DNA of 64,000 nucleotides, taken from assembly GCA_022482735.1 (NCBI GenBank), contig JAKVOO010000001.1:1026837-1090836 (forward strand), read 5' to 3'. Position 1 is the stretch's first letter. Each line of letters starts with the position of its first letter. Positions 47,351 to 55,468 of the stretch are shown here, piece by piece. The notes under the pieces are model-generated. The model was given only the letters and a program-made list of their open reading frames with translations, was not told the DNA's origin and ran no database searches. The stretch is from Bacilli bacterium. Lineage in GTDB: Bacteria > Bacillota_I > Bacilli_A > RFN20 > CAG-826. The position numbers and the translations under genes are program-made.

Positions 47351-49279
47351 CTAAAAGATTGGATTAAATAGTATTCCGTCACCTTCAAAGTAACGGGAGA
47401 ACATCTCATAAAATTCAAGCCGCAAAACCTGAATACCAACAATAAGACCTTCGAGTCCCATAACAAACAGATTGCCGAGAACCGAAACCACAATACTACC
47501 AGCCCCGCTTGCCATATTCATTAAGGTGGCAACCACGAGCATCATCCCAGCGTGCGATAGGACGAAACCTCCAACCCGAAGAAAGGAGAGGGTGTTAGTA
47601 ACATAGGATAATAAAACTTCAAACAGTTCGAAGAAACCTTCAGTAATGAATCCGCCAACGCCTTCGGGAAACATCGCTTGATGAGCTAGTTTGCGCTCAA
47701 TCGGTTCTTTGAAGAAGATGAGGATAATCGGAATAACAATAAATAGGATAATAGTTACAGGATTAAATACATTTTTGATACCAAGAAGCATTTGTAAGAC
47801 AATGCCGATAAGTACAAAGCCATACAGGAGCAAGCCGCTCAATCCATTTGAGGAGAAGAGAGCATCGGCGTATTTCTTAACGCGGAATTTCGTCACGGTA
47901 TTAATTATAATAGAAGACAGTATTATCGCCGCACCAATAGCTACTGTGGCGAGCAACAAATTCATTGTCACCGTGTTATCCATTGGATGCAGCGGATGAA
48001 TCTCCGTATTGAATAGTTTGCTTAACCATTCGTAGAAGGGATCGAGGAAAGTTTCGTTTCCGAAAGTCTCACCATAGACGATTCCAAAGAAAGCGCTAGA
48101 GAAACCAATTCGGGTTAATATTGGCGCAAGAGAATTCTTCGTTAACTTTGAAAGAATAAATCCAATGAGCGCAACGGCCAACCCCTGCCCGAAATCGCCA
48201 AACATGATTCCAAACAGAAGAGAATAAGTAATACTTACCATCAATGTTGGATCAATGTCGTGATACGAAGGAACACCATACATTTCCACAAAGAACTGAA
48301 ATGGTCGTGTAAACCAATTATTCTTTAACTTAGTCGGTGGTTGGAAACGCTTGTCGGCGTCAGCATCTTGAACTTGTATTTCAATAGATGGCACCCCCGC
48401 GAAATGCTCTTCAAGTTTTTTGACGCTTGATTTATCAATATATCCAGTCAAACTCACCCGTTCGCCTAGACCGACAGCATATTGCTTAGCCTTGTAGATA
48501 TCACTGAGAAATTCAAGTTCGCCTTTGACTTTATCAAAGTCATTTTCATTACTCTTAACGTATTCAATAAGCTCATTTTTCAAGGATTCGAGTTTAGCTT
48601 TGTCCTCATCAATTTTATTGCTGAGAGTAACTCGCGCCGTTTGCGGAGCACCATGAACAAATTCGGGAATATAAACTCTTTCGAAAAACATGGAAGAGAA
48701 TATGTTGTCAATTTCCCGTTCGTACTCTTGAGTAGTGAGATATAGGCACCAAACATAGCCATCTTCTTCCGTAAAAGGAACGAAGATAAAGGGTTTTTGC
48801 TCGTAAAAACGCAAACGCTCAACAACATCGCTTGGAAGTTTTCCAAAGCGAATTGACACAAATTTTGCATTGAAGAAATCTTCAAAAGCAATGTTCATAT
48901 CTTCAACTTTTTGTACTTGAAATAAAGCCTGTTCATAGGTCTTAATCTCATCTTCGACCACTTTGATTTCGTTATAGCGATCGCTGACCTTTTTATGCTC
49001 ATCTTCAATATACTGATGAATTTCATCTAAAGAAGATATAAAGCAAGATATTTTCTTGGATTCAAATTTAAGGCCGATTTTATTCTCAATTTCCTTTATT
49101 TCATCAAGCAGTGGGTCACAAGGATTATTGCTTTCAAAGGAGCGAGTACCATGAACGGAAGAAATAATCGTATTGGGATCAACCGGATGAAAGCCGGAGA
49201 AGGTAACAAAATTGTTCAGCAAAATCTCGAAGTTTTCTTCTTTGACCGTTAGACTGATTAGTTTTAATTTACTTATCAT
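47351..49279 (-). CDS. atpI: V-type ATP synthase subunit I
   Basis: 642-residue stator subunit. The cytoplasmic half (to about residue 330) has coiled-coil arms that join the peripheral stalks. The membrane half has about seven to eight helices and contains the conserved SYVTNTLSFLRVGGFVLSHA with the Arg essential for ion passage, and MLVVATLMNMA. The start follows a GGAGGT site. Confidence 0.95.
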   Translation of the reverse strand: MISKLKLISLTVKEENFEILLNNFVTFSGFHPVDPNTIISSVHGTRSFESNNPCDPLLDEIKEIENKIGLKFESKKISCFISSLDEIHQYIEDEHKKVSDRYNEIKVVEDEIKTYEQALFQVQKVEDMNIAFEDFFNAKFVSIRFGKLPSDVVERLRFYEQKPFIFVPFTEEDGYVWCLYLTTQEYEREIDNIFSSMFFERVYIPEFVHGAPQTARVTLSNKIDEDKAKLESLKNELIEYVKSNENDFDKVKGELEFLSDIYKAKQYAVGLGERVSLTGYIDKSSVKKLEEHFAGVPSIEIQVQDADADKRFQPPTKLKNNWFTRPFQFFVEMYGVPSYHDIDPTLMVSITYSLLFGIMFGDFGQGLAVALIGFILSKLTKNSLAPILTRIGFSSAFFGIVYGETFGNETFLDPFYEWLSKLFNTEIHPLHPMDNTVTMNLLLATVAIGAAIILSSIIINTVTKFRVKKYADALFSSNGLSGLLLYGFVLIGIVLQMLLGIKNVFNPVTIILFIVIPIILIFFKEPIERKLAHQAMFPEGVGGFITEGFFELFEVLLSYVTNTLSFLRVGGFVLSHAGMMLVVATLMNMASGAGSIVVSVLGNLFVMGLEGLIVGIQVLRLEFYEMFSRYFEGDGILFNPIF

Positions 49280-49291
49280 GGGCTTACCTCC

Positions 49292-50323
49292 TTAATAGAC
49301 CAACATCGTGCGAATTTCACTTTCATCAATTTGGTAGCGAATACCTTCGATGATATAAGTTAGGTTTTGCACTTCTAATTCATTTAAAAACGTATAGGCA
49401 AGAAACACTTCTGGGGCTTGAGTAGAAAAGTACATAAAGCGATTAGCAATTGATAGTCGCATATGATCGCGATAATACTCCAGATTTATTTGGTTCTTGT
49501 TCGTTATATAAGGACCAACTCCTGAGTCGATGATTACTTTCAAGATATCGTCAGGATTTTTGATGGCAATTATCTCATCAAGTTTTCTTTCGGAAATTCG
49601 CGACGAAGGAATCAGAATAGCCTTAATATCGCTGTCGGCAACCCCGTAGAATTTCTTTAGACGGTAGATCTTAATCATATTCTCCATCTCAATACGCGCT
49701 CTAAACGCATCTAATAGTTCTTTTCGCAATTTGCCGCGATAATTTTTTGTCGTTTGTGTAAAGGCAAAATTGTAATAATCGTTTTCGAACAAAGCTTCAA
49801 ACTCATAATAACGGATATCGTCGTTTTTAACCGCTGCATATGGTTTTAGCATCGCCGCATAACGGGTATTGCTCAAAGCCGCAATCATCTCTTCGACATT
49901 TTCTGTTTTAGTTAAAGCAACAAAATCAATTTTTGAGTATTTATCGAAGTAATAGGGAATTTGATCAACAACATCATAGTCTTCGTGTGAGATATAACTC
50001 CGAATTACCGCTAATATAACTTCATGTTCCATTTTTATAAGACTGAGCATATAAAAATTCTTATCTTTAAGACTGATAAAATTAACAAGCTTGATTGTTC
50101 GGTCAAACTTTTGCCTTCTAATCAGTCCTTCAAGACGACTGCGATTAAGGGTGACTTCACTAACATTGGCAAGAATATCTTGATAGGCTGGATGCTTTTT
50201 TAAATAGGTTCCTATATCCGGTATAGTGTCTCTACGAAGCAATTCTTGATAATCTTGAGCGGTTAAATCGGTCGCATGTAAATTTTTAATTTTAGCAATT
50301 AATGCATTACCTACAAATGACAT
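49292..50323 (-). CDS. atpC: V-type ATP synthase subunit C
   Basis: 343-residue funnel-shaped helical subunit that links the central stalk to the membrane ring (equivalent to eukaryotic d). The start MSFVGNALIAKIKNLHATDL and the three-fold repeated helical pattern fit the family. It lies between subunit H and subunit I in the operon. Confidence 0.9.
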   Translation of the reverse strand: MSFVGNALIAKIKNLHATDLTAQDYQELLRRDTIPDIGTYLKKHPAYQDILANVSEVTLNRSRLEGLIRRQKFDRTIKLVNFISLKDKNFYMLSLIKMEHEVILAVIRSYISHEDYDVVDQIPYYFDKYSKIDFVALTKTENVEEMIAALSNTRYAAMLKPYAAVKNDDIRYYEFEALFENDYYNFAFTQTTKNYRGKLRKELLDAFRARIEMENMIKIYRLKKFYGVADSDIKAILIPSSRISERKLDEIIAIKNPDDILKVIIDSGVGPYITNKNQINLEYYRDHMRLSIANRFMYFSTQAPEVFLAYTFLNELEVQNLTYIIEGIRYQIDESEIRTMLVY

Positions 50324-50334
50324 GATGTTTTATC

Positions 50335-50646
50335 TCATTCGCCTAAACAGTAGGCCACTAACTGCTGAAGCCATTCTTGATTACTCTTTTTATAAACATC
50401 GCGAATATTCTTTTCTTTTTCCTTAGATTCAACGTCGATATTTTTTTGACGGAGCAAAAAATCGTCTTTAATTTTTTTCTCGATAGCAGCTTCTTCTTTT
50501 TCAGTTGCAATCGCATAGCGATCGGCTAAATTTTTGCGCATTGTTTTAAGGACATTTGAAAGTTCATCTTTCTCTTTTTCAAGAGCGGAAATTTGGGCTT
50601 GTCCTTCTTTATCGAGTTCAATTACTTTACGGACTAAATCATCCAT
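50335..50646 (-). CDS. V-type ATPase peripheral-stalk coiled-coil subunit (G/H type)
   Basis: 103 residues from the ATG at 50646 behind GAGGAAGGG; a longer reading from 50712 would start at the promoter itself. The sequence is a charged helix (VRKVIELDKEGQAQISALEKEKDEL and onward) with a short C-terminal domain ending YCLGE. It pairs with subunit E in bacterial V-ATPase stalks. First gene of the operon. Confidence 0.85.
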   Translation of the reverse strand: MDDLVRKVIELDKEGQAQISALEKEKDELSNVLKTMRKNLADRYAIATEKEEAAIEKKIKDDFLLRQKNIDVESKEKEKNIRDVYKKSNQEWLQQLVAYCLGE

Positions 50647-50697
50647 ATTATCATCCCTTCCTCTAAGGTAAATCACTTTAGGCAAAAAACAAAAATG

Positions 50698-50751
50698 ACT
50701 GTGCAAGTGCACGGTTTACTCTAGCATAGCCTTGCGATAATCAACTGTCAA
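50698..50751 (-). promoter_or_regulatory. V-ATPase operon promoter with 5'-end hairpin
   Basis: On the minus strand: perfect TTGACA (50746-50751), 17 bases, TATGCT (50723-50728). At the expected transcript start, ACTGTGCA (50698-50705) and TGCACGGT (50708-50715) form an 8-bp stem with one wobble pair and a two-base loop at DNA level. This could be an operator or a 5' stabilising hairpin. Confidence 0.8.
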
Positions 50752-50913
50752 GGAAGGCGCGGGCAAAGGGGTTAATGCATAACCAAATTATTTTCGTTTC
50801 CTACAATACTATTATTCTTTGAATAATACAATAGCCATAATTTTGTCATTTGTCATATTTTTATCAAGTTTAAAGGCTAAAGCCTTAAAAAATGTAAGCG
50901 TGAAACCCGTTAC
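50752..50913. other. Intergenic stretch between the EAL terminator and the V-ATPase promoter
   Basis: No gene was found here. It contains small inverted repeats: GGTTA-ATGCA-TAACC (50770-50784), AAGGCT-AA-AGCCTT (50873-50886), and a half-match to a catabolite-control site (TGTAAGCG, 50893-50900). None is strong enough to name. Confidence 0.4.
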
Positions 50914-50990
50914 AAAAAAACCATTTTTAGCAATGCCGACGATATAGGCAAAAGAAATTGCCTATTTAGCAGAAAAAAATGGTTTTTGCA
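50914..50990. terminator. Large nested terminator after the EAL gene
   Basis: AAAAACCATTTTT (50916-50928) pairs perfectly over 13 bp with AAAAATGGTTTTT (50975-50987). Inside, ATAGGCAA (50944-50951) pairs with TTGCCTAT (50958-50965). Both ends are A- or T-rich, so it can stop transcription in either direction; the EAL gene ends 41 bases away. Confidence 0.7.
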
Positions 50991-51027
50991 TATTAAAATA
51001 TTCCACAATTGCTTCGTATATAAACGC

Positions 51028-52170
51028 TTAAAAATTTGCTTGAAGAATTTCCTCTATACTCAGTGGTTTACTGAAGTAATAGCCTTGAATACTGAGGTGT
51101 TTCATTTTTGGGAGATAGTTGAGTTGGCTTTTAGATTCTAACCCTTCAATTACAACCTCATAGCCAAGGTTAATAAACAATTTTGGTAGATACTCTAAAA
51201 TATTCGGATAATCGATATAACGATCAGTCAATGATTTGTCGATTTTGATTTCATCATAACGGATTTTTTCCAAGCGATAAAAATTGTTGTAGCGACTTCC
51301 AAAATCATCAATAGATAATTTTATTTTGCTCTCTTTAAAATTTTCAAGAATGGCTTTTATCAAAGAAAAATCGACAATATCTTCATCTTGGGTGATCTCA
51401 ACGTAAAGTTTTTCTAGTGGAAAATGCTTTTCTTCCGCATAACGTTTTAGTAAGGAAAGGTGATAATTTTGCTCTAGTTCCTTGATGGTAAGATTAATAG
51501 AAATAGAGGGATGATCATATTTTTGAGCGAGCAGCGAATAATCATCAGTGACTTTATTTAAAAGAAATTCATCTACAGCCCGCATTAAATTAAATTCTTT
51601 TGCTACGCGAATTACTTTCTCGGTTGAAAAGCATGTATTATCTTCGGCTTTAAGTCGCAAGAGAGCTTCAAAACCCTGAACTTTGTGGGAGGTAAAATCA
51701 ACTTTTGGTTGGTAGAGAATAAAAAGCGCTTGTTCATCAATGGCTTTTATTAAAGCATTACGAATAGTCTCCTTCTCATTGATATATTGCTCAATGACCG
51801 GACTTGATAAAGCGATGCGACGTTGTTTTTGAATAGCGGTGTCTAAGGCATGAATAGCCTTATTAATTGCTTCTTTATCATCACCTTGAGCAATACCTTT
51901 ATAAATAGTTAACAACGCCTCAGGTTGTTGCTTGGATATTTTAAAAAGGATTTGGTCAATGCATTGGTCACAATTTATGACACTATGAATGCTATTGACG
52001 ACAAGATAAAAATTTAGGTTGTCTTTAACGACCACCGAGCAATATTTTCGACATTTTCCTAGTTCACGAATTAATTGATGATAATATTGTAAGTATTTTT
52101 TTTCGCCTAGATGACTTTCAAGCATACGCTTATTTACGACTTCACAATAAACTATGTAACTTTCATTCAC
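51028..52170 (-). CDS. EAL-domain cyclic-di-GMP phosphodiesterase
   Basis: 380 residues. The C-terminal EAL domain (about 140-380) keeps the catalytic set: Glu168 in GFEALLRL, SINLTIKEL, YVEITQDE, the DDFGSRYNN loop, DEIKIDKSL, VIEGLES and QGYYFSKPL, so it is probably active. The first 130 residues look like a strongly degenerate GGDEF-like fold without a GGDEF motif. No membrane helix is seen, so the protein is cytosolic. The start is GTG behind AAAGGGAG. No diguanylate cyclase occurs in this window. Confidence 0.88.
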   Translation of the reverse strand: MNESYIVYCEVVNKRMLESHLGEKKYLQYYHQLIRELGKCRKYCSVVVKDNLNFYLVVNSIHSVINCDQCIDQILFKISKQQPEALLTIYKGIAQGDDKEAINKAIHALDTAIQKQRRIALSSPVIEQYINEKETIRNALIKAIDEQALFILYQPKVDFTSHKVQGFEALLRLKAEDNTCFSTEKVIRVAKEFNLMRAVDEFLLNKVTDDYSLLAQKYDHPSISINLTIKELEQNYHLSLLKRYAEEKHFPLEKLYVEITQDEDIVDFSLIKAILENFKESKIKLSIDDFGSRYNNFYRLEKIRYDEIKIDKSLTDRYIDYPNILEYLPKLFINLGYEVVIEGLESKSQLNYLPKMKHLSIQGYYFSKPLSIEEILQANF

Positions 52171-52191
52171 GATAGAAGACTCCCTTTTAAA

Positions 52192-52206
52192 TAGGTTATT
52201 AACCTA
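52192..52206. repeat. Inverted repeat upstream of the EAL gene
   Basis: TAGGTTA-T-TAACCTA is a perfect 7+1+7 palindrome, 22 bases before the EAL start, probably in its leader or promoter. A related GGTTA/TAACC repeat with a longer spacer lies beyond the other end of the gene (50770-50784). It may be an operator. Confidence 0.4.
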
Positions 52207-52379
52207 CACCTTTTTGACACTTAAAATTTTATCATATAATTAAATAAAATCACCAATTTTCATTAGTAATTAGCGATTGGTAACTGAAATTTAATGAATT
52301 TAGAAAAAAATATATAAATTTATCTCTTTTTTTCTAATGTAAATAAGGTGTACCATTTTTACGTAAAGTATAGAATAAT

Positions 52380-52405
52380 AAGCGGATTTAGGCCGCTTTT
52401 TTTAT
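52380..52405 (+). terminator. Orphan terminator upstream of the recombinase
   Basis: AAGCGG (52380-52385) pairs with CCGCTT (52393-52398) before a T run. No plus-strand gene precedes it: the upstream gene runs the other way. It either ends a short RNA starting in 52210-52370 or shields the recombinase from upstream transcription. Confidence 0.65.
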
Positions 52406-52417
52406 AATTTAAGGGTT

Positions 52418-52423
52418 TATAAT
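52418..52423 (+). promoter_or_regulatory. -10 box of the recombinase promoter
   Basis: TATAAT at 52418-52423, 29 bases before the start codon; its -35 region falls in the preceding terminator stem and is weak. GGAGG at 52440-52444 is the ribosome site. Confidence 0.5.
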
Positions 52424-52452
52424 AGGCTTAATTTTTATTGGAGGCACTACCT

Positions 52453-53133
52453 ATGACTTATGGCTATGTTCGCGTATCAACAATTACCCAAAATATTGAC
52501 CGCCAGATGGATGAAATGTATAAATTAGGACTTGAAGATAACCAGATTTACATCGACAAGCAAAGCGGTAAGGATTTCGAGCGAGTTCAATATCAGATAT
52601 TAAAGAAGAAACTAGTTTCAAAAGACTTAGTCATCATAAAATCAATTGATCGTCTGGGGCGTGACTATTCGATGATAATTGATGAATGGCACTATATTAC
52701 GAAAGTCATTGAAGCGGATATTTTGGTTATTGATATGCCTCTTCTTGACACGAGGAATGACTCGAATAACTTGGTTGGCAAATTTATTAGCGATATCGTC
52801 TTGCAAATCTTATCTTTTGTCGCCGAAACGGAACGGAAGAATATTAAACAAAGACAGGCGGAAGGTATTAAATTAGCTAAAGAAAGAGGCGTCCATATGG
52901 GACGCCCAAAGATTAAGTTGCCAGATAATTTTTCGAAAATTCGAGCCGCCTATATTGAACGGTTAATTACTTGCACAGAAGCCGCTCAAAGTCTCAATAT
53001 ATCGCGGGGAACATTTATGAAGTATGTAGCGTTAGATGCCAACAATCACGTGATTGCGGATCAAAAGGTACAAAATGCCAACATGCAATGCCAAAAAAAG
53101 AATGCTCAAGCCCAAAAAGAGGTGGGAGTTTAA
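52453..53133 (+). CDS. Serine recombinase (resolvase/invertase family)
   Basis: 226 residues from the ATG at 52453, nine bases after GGAGG. The catalytic domain (1-140) has the nucleophile Ser9 in YGYVRVST and the Arg-bearing SIDRLGRDY, followed by the long E-helix (FVAETERKNIKQRQAEGI) and the hinge GRPKIKLP. A Hin/resolvase-type helix-turn-helix covers about 165-195 (CTEAAQSLNISRGTFMKY). The last 35 residues are extra and overlap, antisense, the end of the DUF1294-like gene. Such enzymes resolve or invert DNA; no transposase is nearby. It could be a domesticated or degenerate element. Confidence 0.9.
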   Translation: MTYGYVRVSTITQNIDRQMDEMYKLGLEDNQIYIDKQSGKDFERVQYQILKKKLVSKDLVIIKSIDRLGRDYSMIIDEWHYITKVIEADILVIDMPLLDTRNDSNNLVGKFISDIVLQILSFVAETERKNIKQRQAEGIKLAKERGVHMGRPKIKLPDNFSKIRAAYIERLITCTEAAQSLNISRGTFMKYVALDANNHVIADQKVQNANMQCQKKNAQAQKEVGV

Positions 53134-53355
53134 TGAGTCTTCCTTACGGATCGGCTTTAAGAAAATATAGGATAATATTAGCCCTATGCTGCCAAAGAGG
53201 GCGCCGATAAATAGTACTTCGGGTAGGTTAACACGGTAAGTGGGGTTATAATTTGGATCGTAAGAGTGCTTCAAGTCTACCGCATAGCGAGATGCTAAAA
53301 ATAGGGTAGCCATACTCTCAATAACGATAATAATAATTGCCCAGTAATAATTCAT
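53032..53355 (-). CDS. DUF1294-like small membrane protein
   Basis: 107 residues with three to four hydrophobic segments. The central part, NLPEVLFIGALFGSIGLILS followed by a basic stretch, resembles the PExxL...GGxxG pattern of DUF1294, a small membrane family of unknown function. It is last in the mgl operon direction, 12 bases after the small protein gene. Its 3' end overlaps 102 bases of the recombinase on the other strand. Real coding is supported by the membrane pattern, though the overlap lowers certainty. Confidence 0.6.
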   Translation of the reverse strand: MNYYWAIIIIVIESMATLFLASRYAVDLKHSYDPNYNPTYRVNLPEVLFIGALFGSIGLILSYIFLKPIRKEDSLNSHLFLGLSILFLALHVGILYLLIRNHVIVGI

Positions 53356-53367
53356 TTTGTTTTCCTT

Positions 53368-53580
53368 TTAAATAGATGAAGAAGATCCTATTTCCGGCAA
53401 ATAGCCAAGTGCTCCTAAGATTACGATGGCAAATATAATGGCAACGGCGATAAACACCAAAAGGTAAATATAGATATTTTTCGTTTTGCTTGCCGTATTT
53501 TTTGACAAGAAGAGCCAGCTCTTTTCAGGAGTTGGTTCAATTTCTTTTTTATGGTCGGGAATTTTATTATCTTCGCTCAT
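53368..53580 (-). CDS. Small single-span membrane protein
   Basis: 70 residues: a hydrophilic N-terminus (MSEDNKIPDHKKEIEPTPEK), one strong transmembrane helix (IYLLVFIAVAIIFAIVILGA) and a short Ser-rich end. It starts on the last base of mglC, which implies translational coupling. No family recognised. It could be an accessory subunit of the sugar transporter or an unrelated passenger gene. Confidence 0.65.
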   Translation of the reverse strand: MSEDNKIPDHKKEIEPTPEKSWLFLSKNTASKTKNIYIYLLVFIAVAIIFAIVILGALGYLPEIGSSSSI

Positions 53581-55457
53581 TATTTTTTAACAATATATTT
53601 TTTCATATCAAGCGCAACAGCGACTAGAATGATGCTGCCCTTGACAATATTAATATAGGCGGTGGAAACACCAAGTGCAAGTAAACAACTATCGATTACT
53701 TTCAAAAGCAGTGAACCCAGTAAAACCCCAGATACTTTACCGATACCACCGGTAAAGGAGACACCACCAATGACGGCGGCAGTAATCGGATCTAGCTCAC
53801 CGCCAGTACCGGTTGAAAGCTGAGCACCACCATTAATTGGGTTATATTGGAAGCCACCAACACCATAGCAGGCACCAGCAAGAACGAAGGTTAAGAGAAT
53901 TGTCCGCGAAACGTTAATACCACTGACGTTCGCCGCTTCTGGATTACAGCCGACCGCAAACATAGCCTTACCGAACTTTGTTTTATTCCAAATAAACCAC
54001 ATGGCGACAAGTAAGACAATTGCCATGATGTTGTACCATTCTACCAACACGTCGCCAAGATAAAAACCGCTGCTTACAAAGTTATAGTATGATTGGGCAG
54101 TAGCGTTATTCATCTTATAAATAACAGACAGGTTGTTTAGGCTAGATCCTAGTAGAAGGATGACGCCATAAATAATTAGTTGAGTGGCCAAGGTGACAAT
54201 AAATGGATGAATAGAAAACTTAGCTACGAAGAAGCCGTTAATCCCCCCGGCAAAACCGCCAACCCCCATAACGATAATCAAAACAACAATAATCCAGATC
54301 CAAGGCATATTTTGTGTCCATTCGAGAATGACACCGTTAGTGCTGCCATACCCGAGGAGAATTCCGGATATTAGAGCGGTTAAGCCCCAGATTCTACCGA
54401 GCGATAAGTCCGTACCAGTTAAAACGATAGTCCCGGCAACGCCGAGAGCTAGAGGCAATAATGAAGAAGTATGCTTAACAATGGTAATTAAGGTATCAAA
54501 GGAAAACCAAGCCGGTTTAACAGCAGCGGTTATAATGACCATCAGTAAAATAATCAAGTAAACAGCACTTTTTATAAACCAGTTGGAAAGACCGGCTTTC
54601 GTCGTAAATGCTACCTTTTGGTTATGAACAAAGTTATTACCAAACTGGACAAACTTACGACCGATTTGGTATTGCAAAGGAGCAACGGGGGAGTAGTTTT
54701 CATTAAGAATATTTTCTTGTTCTTTTAAAGCCCGAATCTTCTCTTTTTCTTCCGCTTTTGTATTCTTGATGAGCGTCCCCACATGATTGGTTTTTAGATG
54801 AAGATCATTTTCGATGACTTTAACTTGCTGAGCATAATTCTTTTTCAATTTGACAATCTTGTTTTTCAAATCAAGAATATCTAACTCGGCAGTTCCAGTA
54901 TTGCTATAGATTTGGCCTTTTAAATTATCGAGGGCATCCTCTTTATCGCTTCTTTTCATCGCCGCTTTTTTAAGTTTGTGATATTGAGCGCGCAAAACTT
55001 TATCTTTTCTTTTGGCTTCAGTTTTGATTTGAGAAATACTATTTTTATAAGCATCCAGTTGAGCGAGATAATCATTTTTGGCATTAGTAAGTTGTTCTTT
55101 AGCAAGAATTCTAGCCTGATTAACTTCATCTAACGGAAGGGCGTGTTCATTTTTTCTAATATCCTCAATTTTTTGGTGATAAAAAGATTTTAACTCAGCA
55201 ATTGCTTTCTTTTTATCAAGCAAATCTTTTTTCACTTCCGCAACATGGGCATAATAATTGTTTTCTTTTACTTCATAGTCCTTCGCCACTTGCTCCTTGG
55301 CCTGTTTTAAGGCATCCGGATCTAAGTCTTCAAATTGCAAATCATAAAGGCGTCCTTTTATTTCACGCTTTTCAGCTTTTAAAGCATTGCGTTCAGCAAA
55401 AAGACTATTCTCAATTTCAATTTCGTTGGTGACTTCTTGATTTAATATCTCTTCCAT
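53580..55457 (-). CDS. mglC: Galactoside/ribose-type ABC permease with a long N-terminal coiled coil
   Basis: 625 residues. The C-terminal 330 are a normal MglC/RbsC permease of about ten helices, with GTDLSLGR and NPEAANVSGINVSR, which matches the family GxNxxAAxxxGI loop that contacts the ATPase. The first 290 residues are an extra Lys/Glu-rich, largely helical region with strong coiled-coil character, which family members usually lack. Since the permease N-terminus is cytoplasmic, the coil should project inside the cell. It lies 11 bases after mglA, with a GGGAGAAAC site. Confidence 0.93.
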   Translation of the reverse strand: MEEILNQEVTNEIEIENSLFAERNALKAEKREIKGRLYDLQFEDLDPDALKQAKEQVAKDYEVKENNYYAHVAEVKKDLLDKKKAIAELKSFYHQKIEDIRKNEHALPLDEVNQARILAKEQLTNAKNDYLAQLDAYKNSISQIKTEAKRKDKVLRAQYHKLKKAAMKRSDKEDALDNLKGQIYSNTGTAELDILDLKNKIVKLKKNYAQQVKVIENDLHLKTNHVGTLIKNTKAEEKEKIRALKEQENILNENYSPVAPLQYQIGRKFVQFGNNFVHNQKVAFTTKAGLSNWFIKSAVYLIILLMVIITAAVKPAWFSFDTLITIVKHTSSLLPLALGVAGTIVLTGTDLSLGRIWGLTALISGILLGYGSTNGVILEWTQNMPWIWIIVVLIIVMGVGGFAGGINGFFVAKFSIHPFIVTLATQLIIYGVILLLGSSLNNLSVIYKMNNATAQSYYNFVSSGFYLGDVLVEWYNIMAIVLLVAMWFIWNKTKFGKAMFAVGCNPEAANVSGINVSRTILLTFVLAGACYGVGGFQYNPINGGAQLSTGTGGELDPITAAVIGGVSFTGGIGKVSGVLLGSLLLKVIDSCLLALGVSTAYINIVKGSIILVAVALDMKKYIVKK

Positions 55458-55468
55458 GCTGTTTCTCC

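Noticed and set aside
52205..52350. Confirmed invertible element next to the recombinase
   Set aside because: The inverse pair TACACCTT/AAGGTGTA is only 8 bases long and shows no extended crossover-site symmetry; kept as a hypothesis, not a feature.
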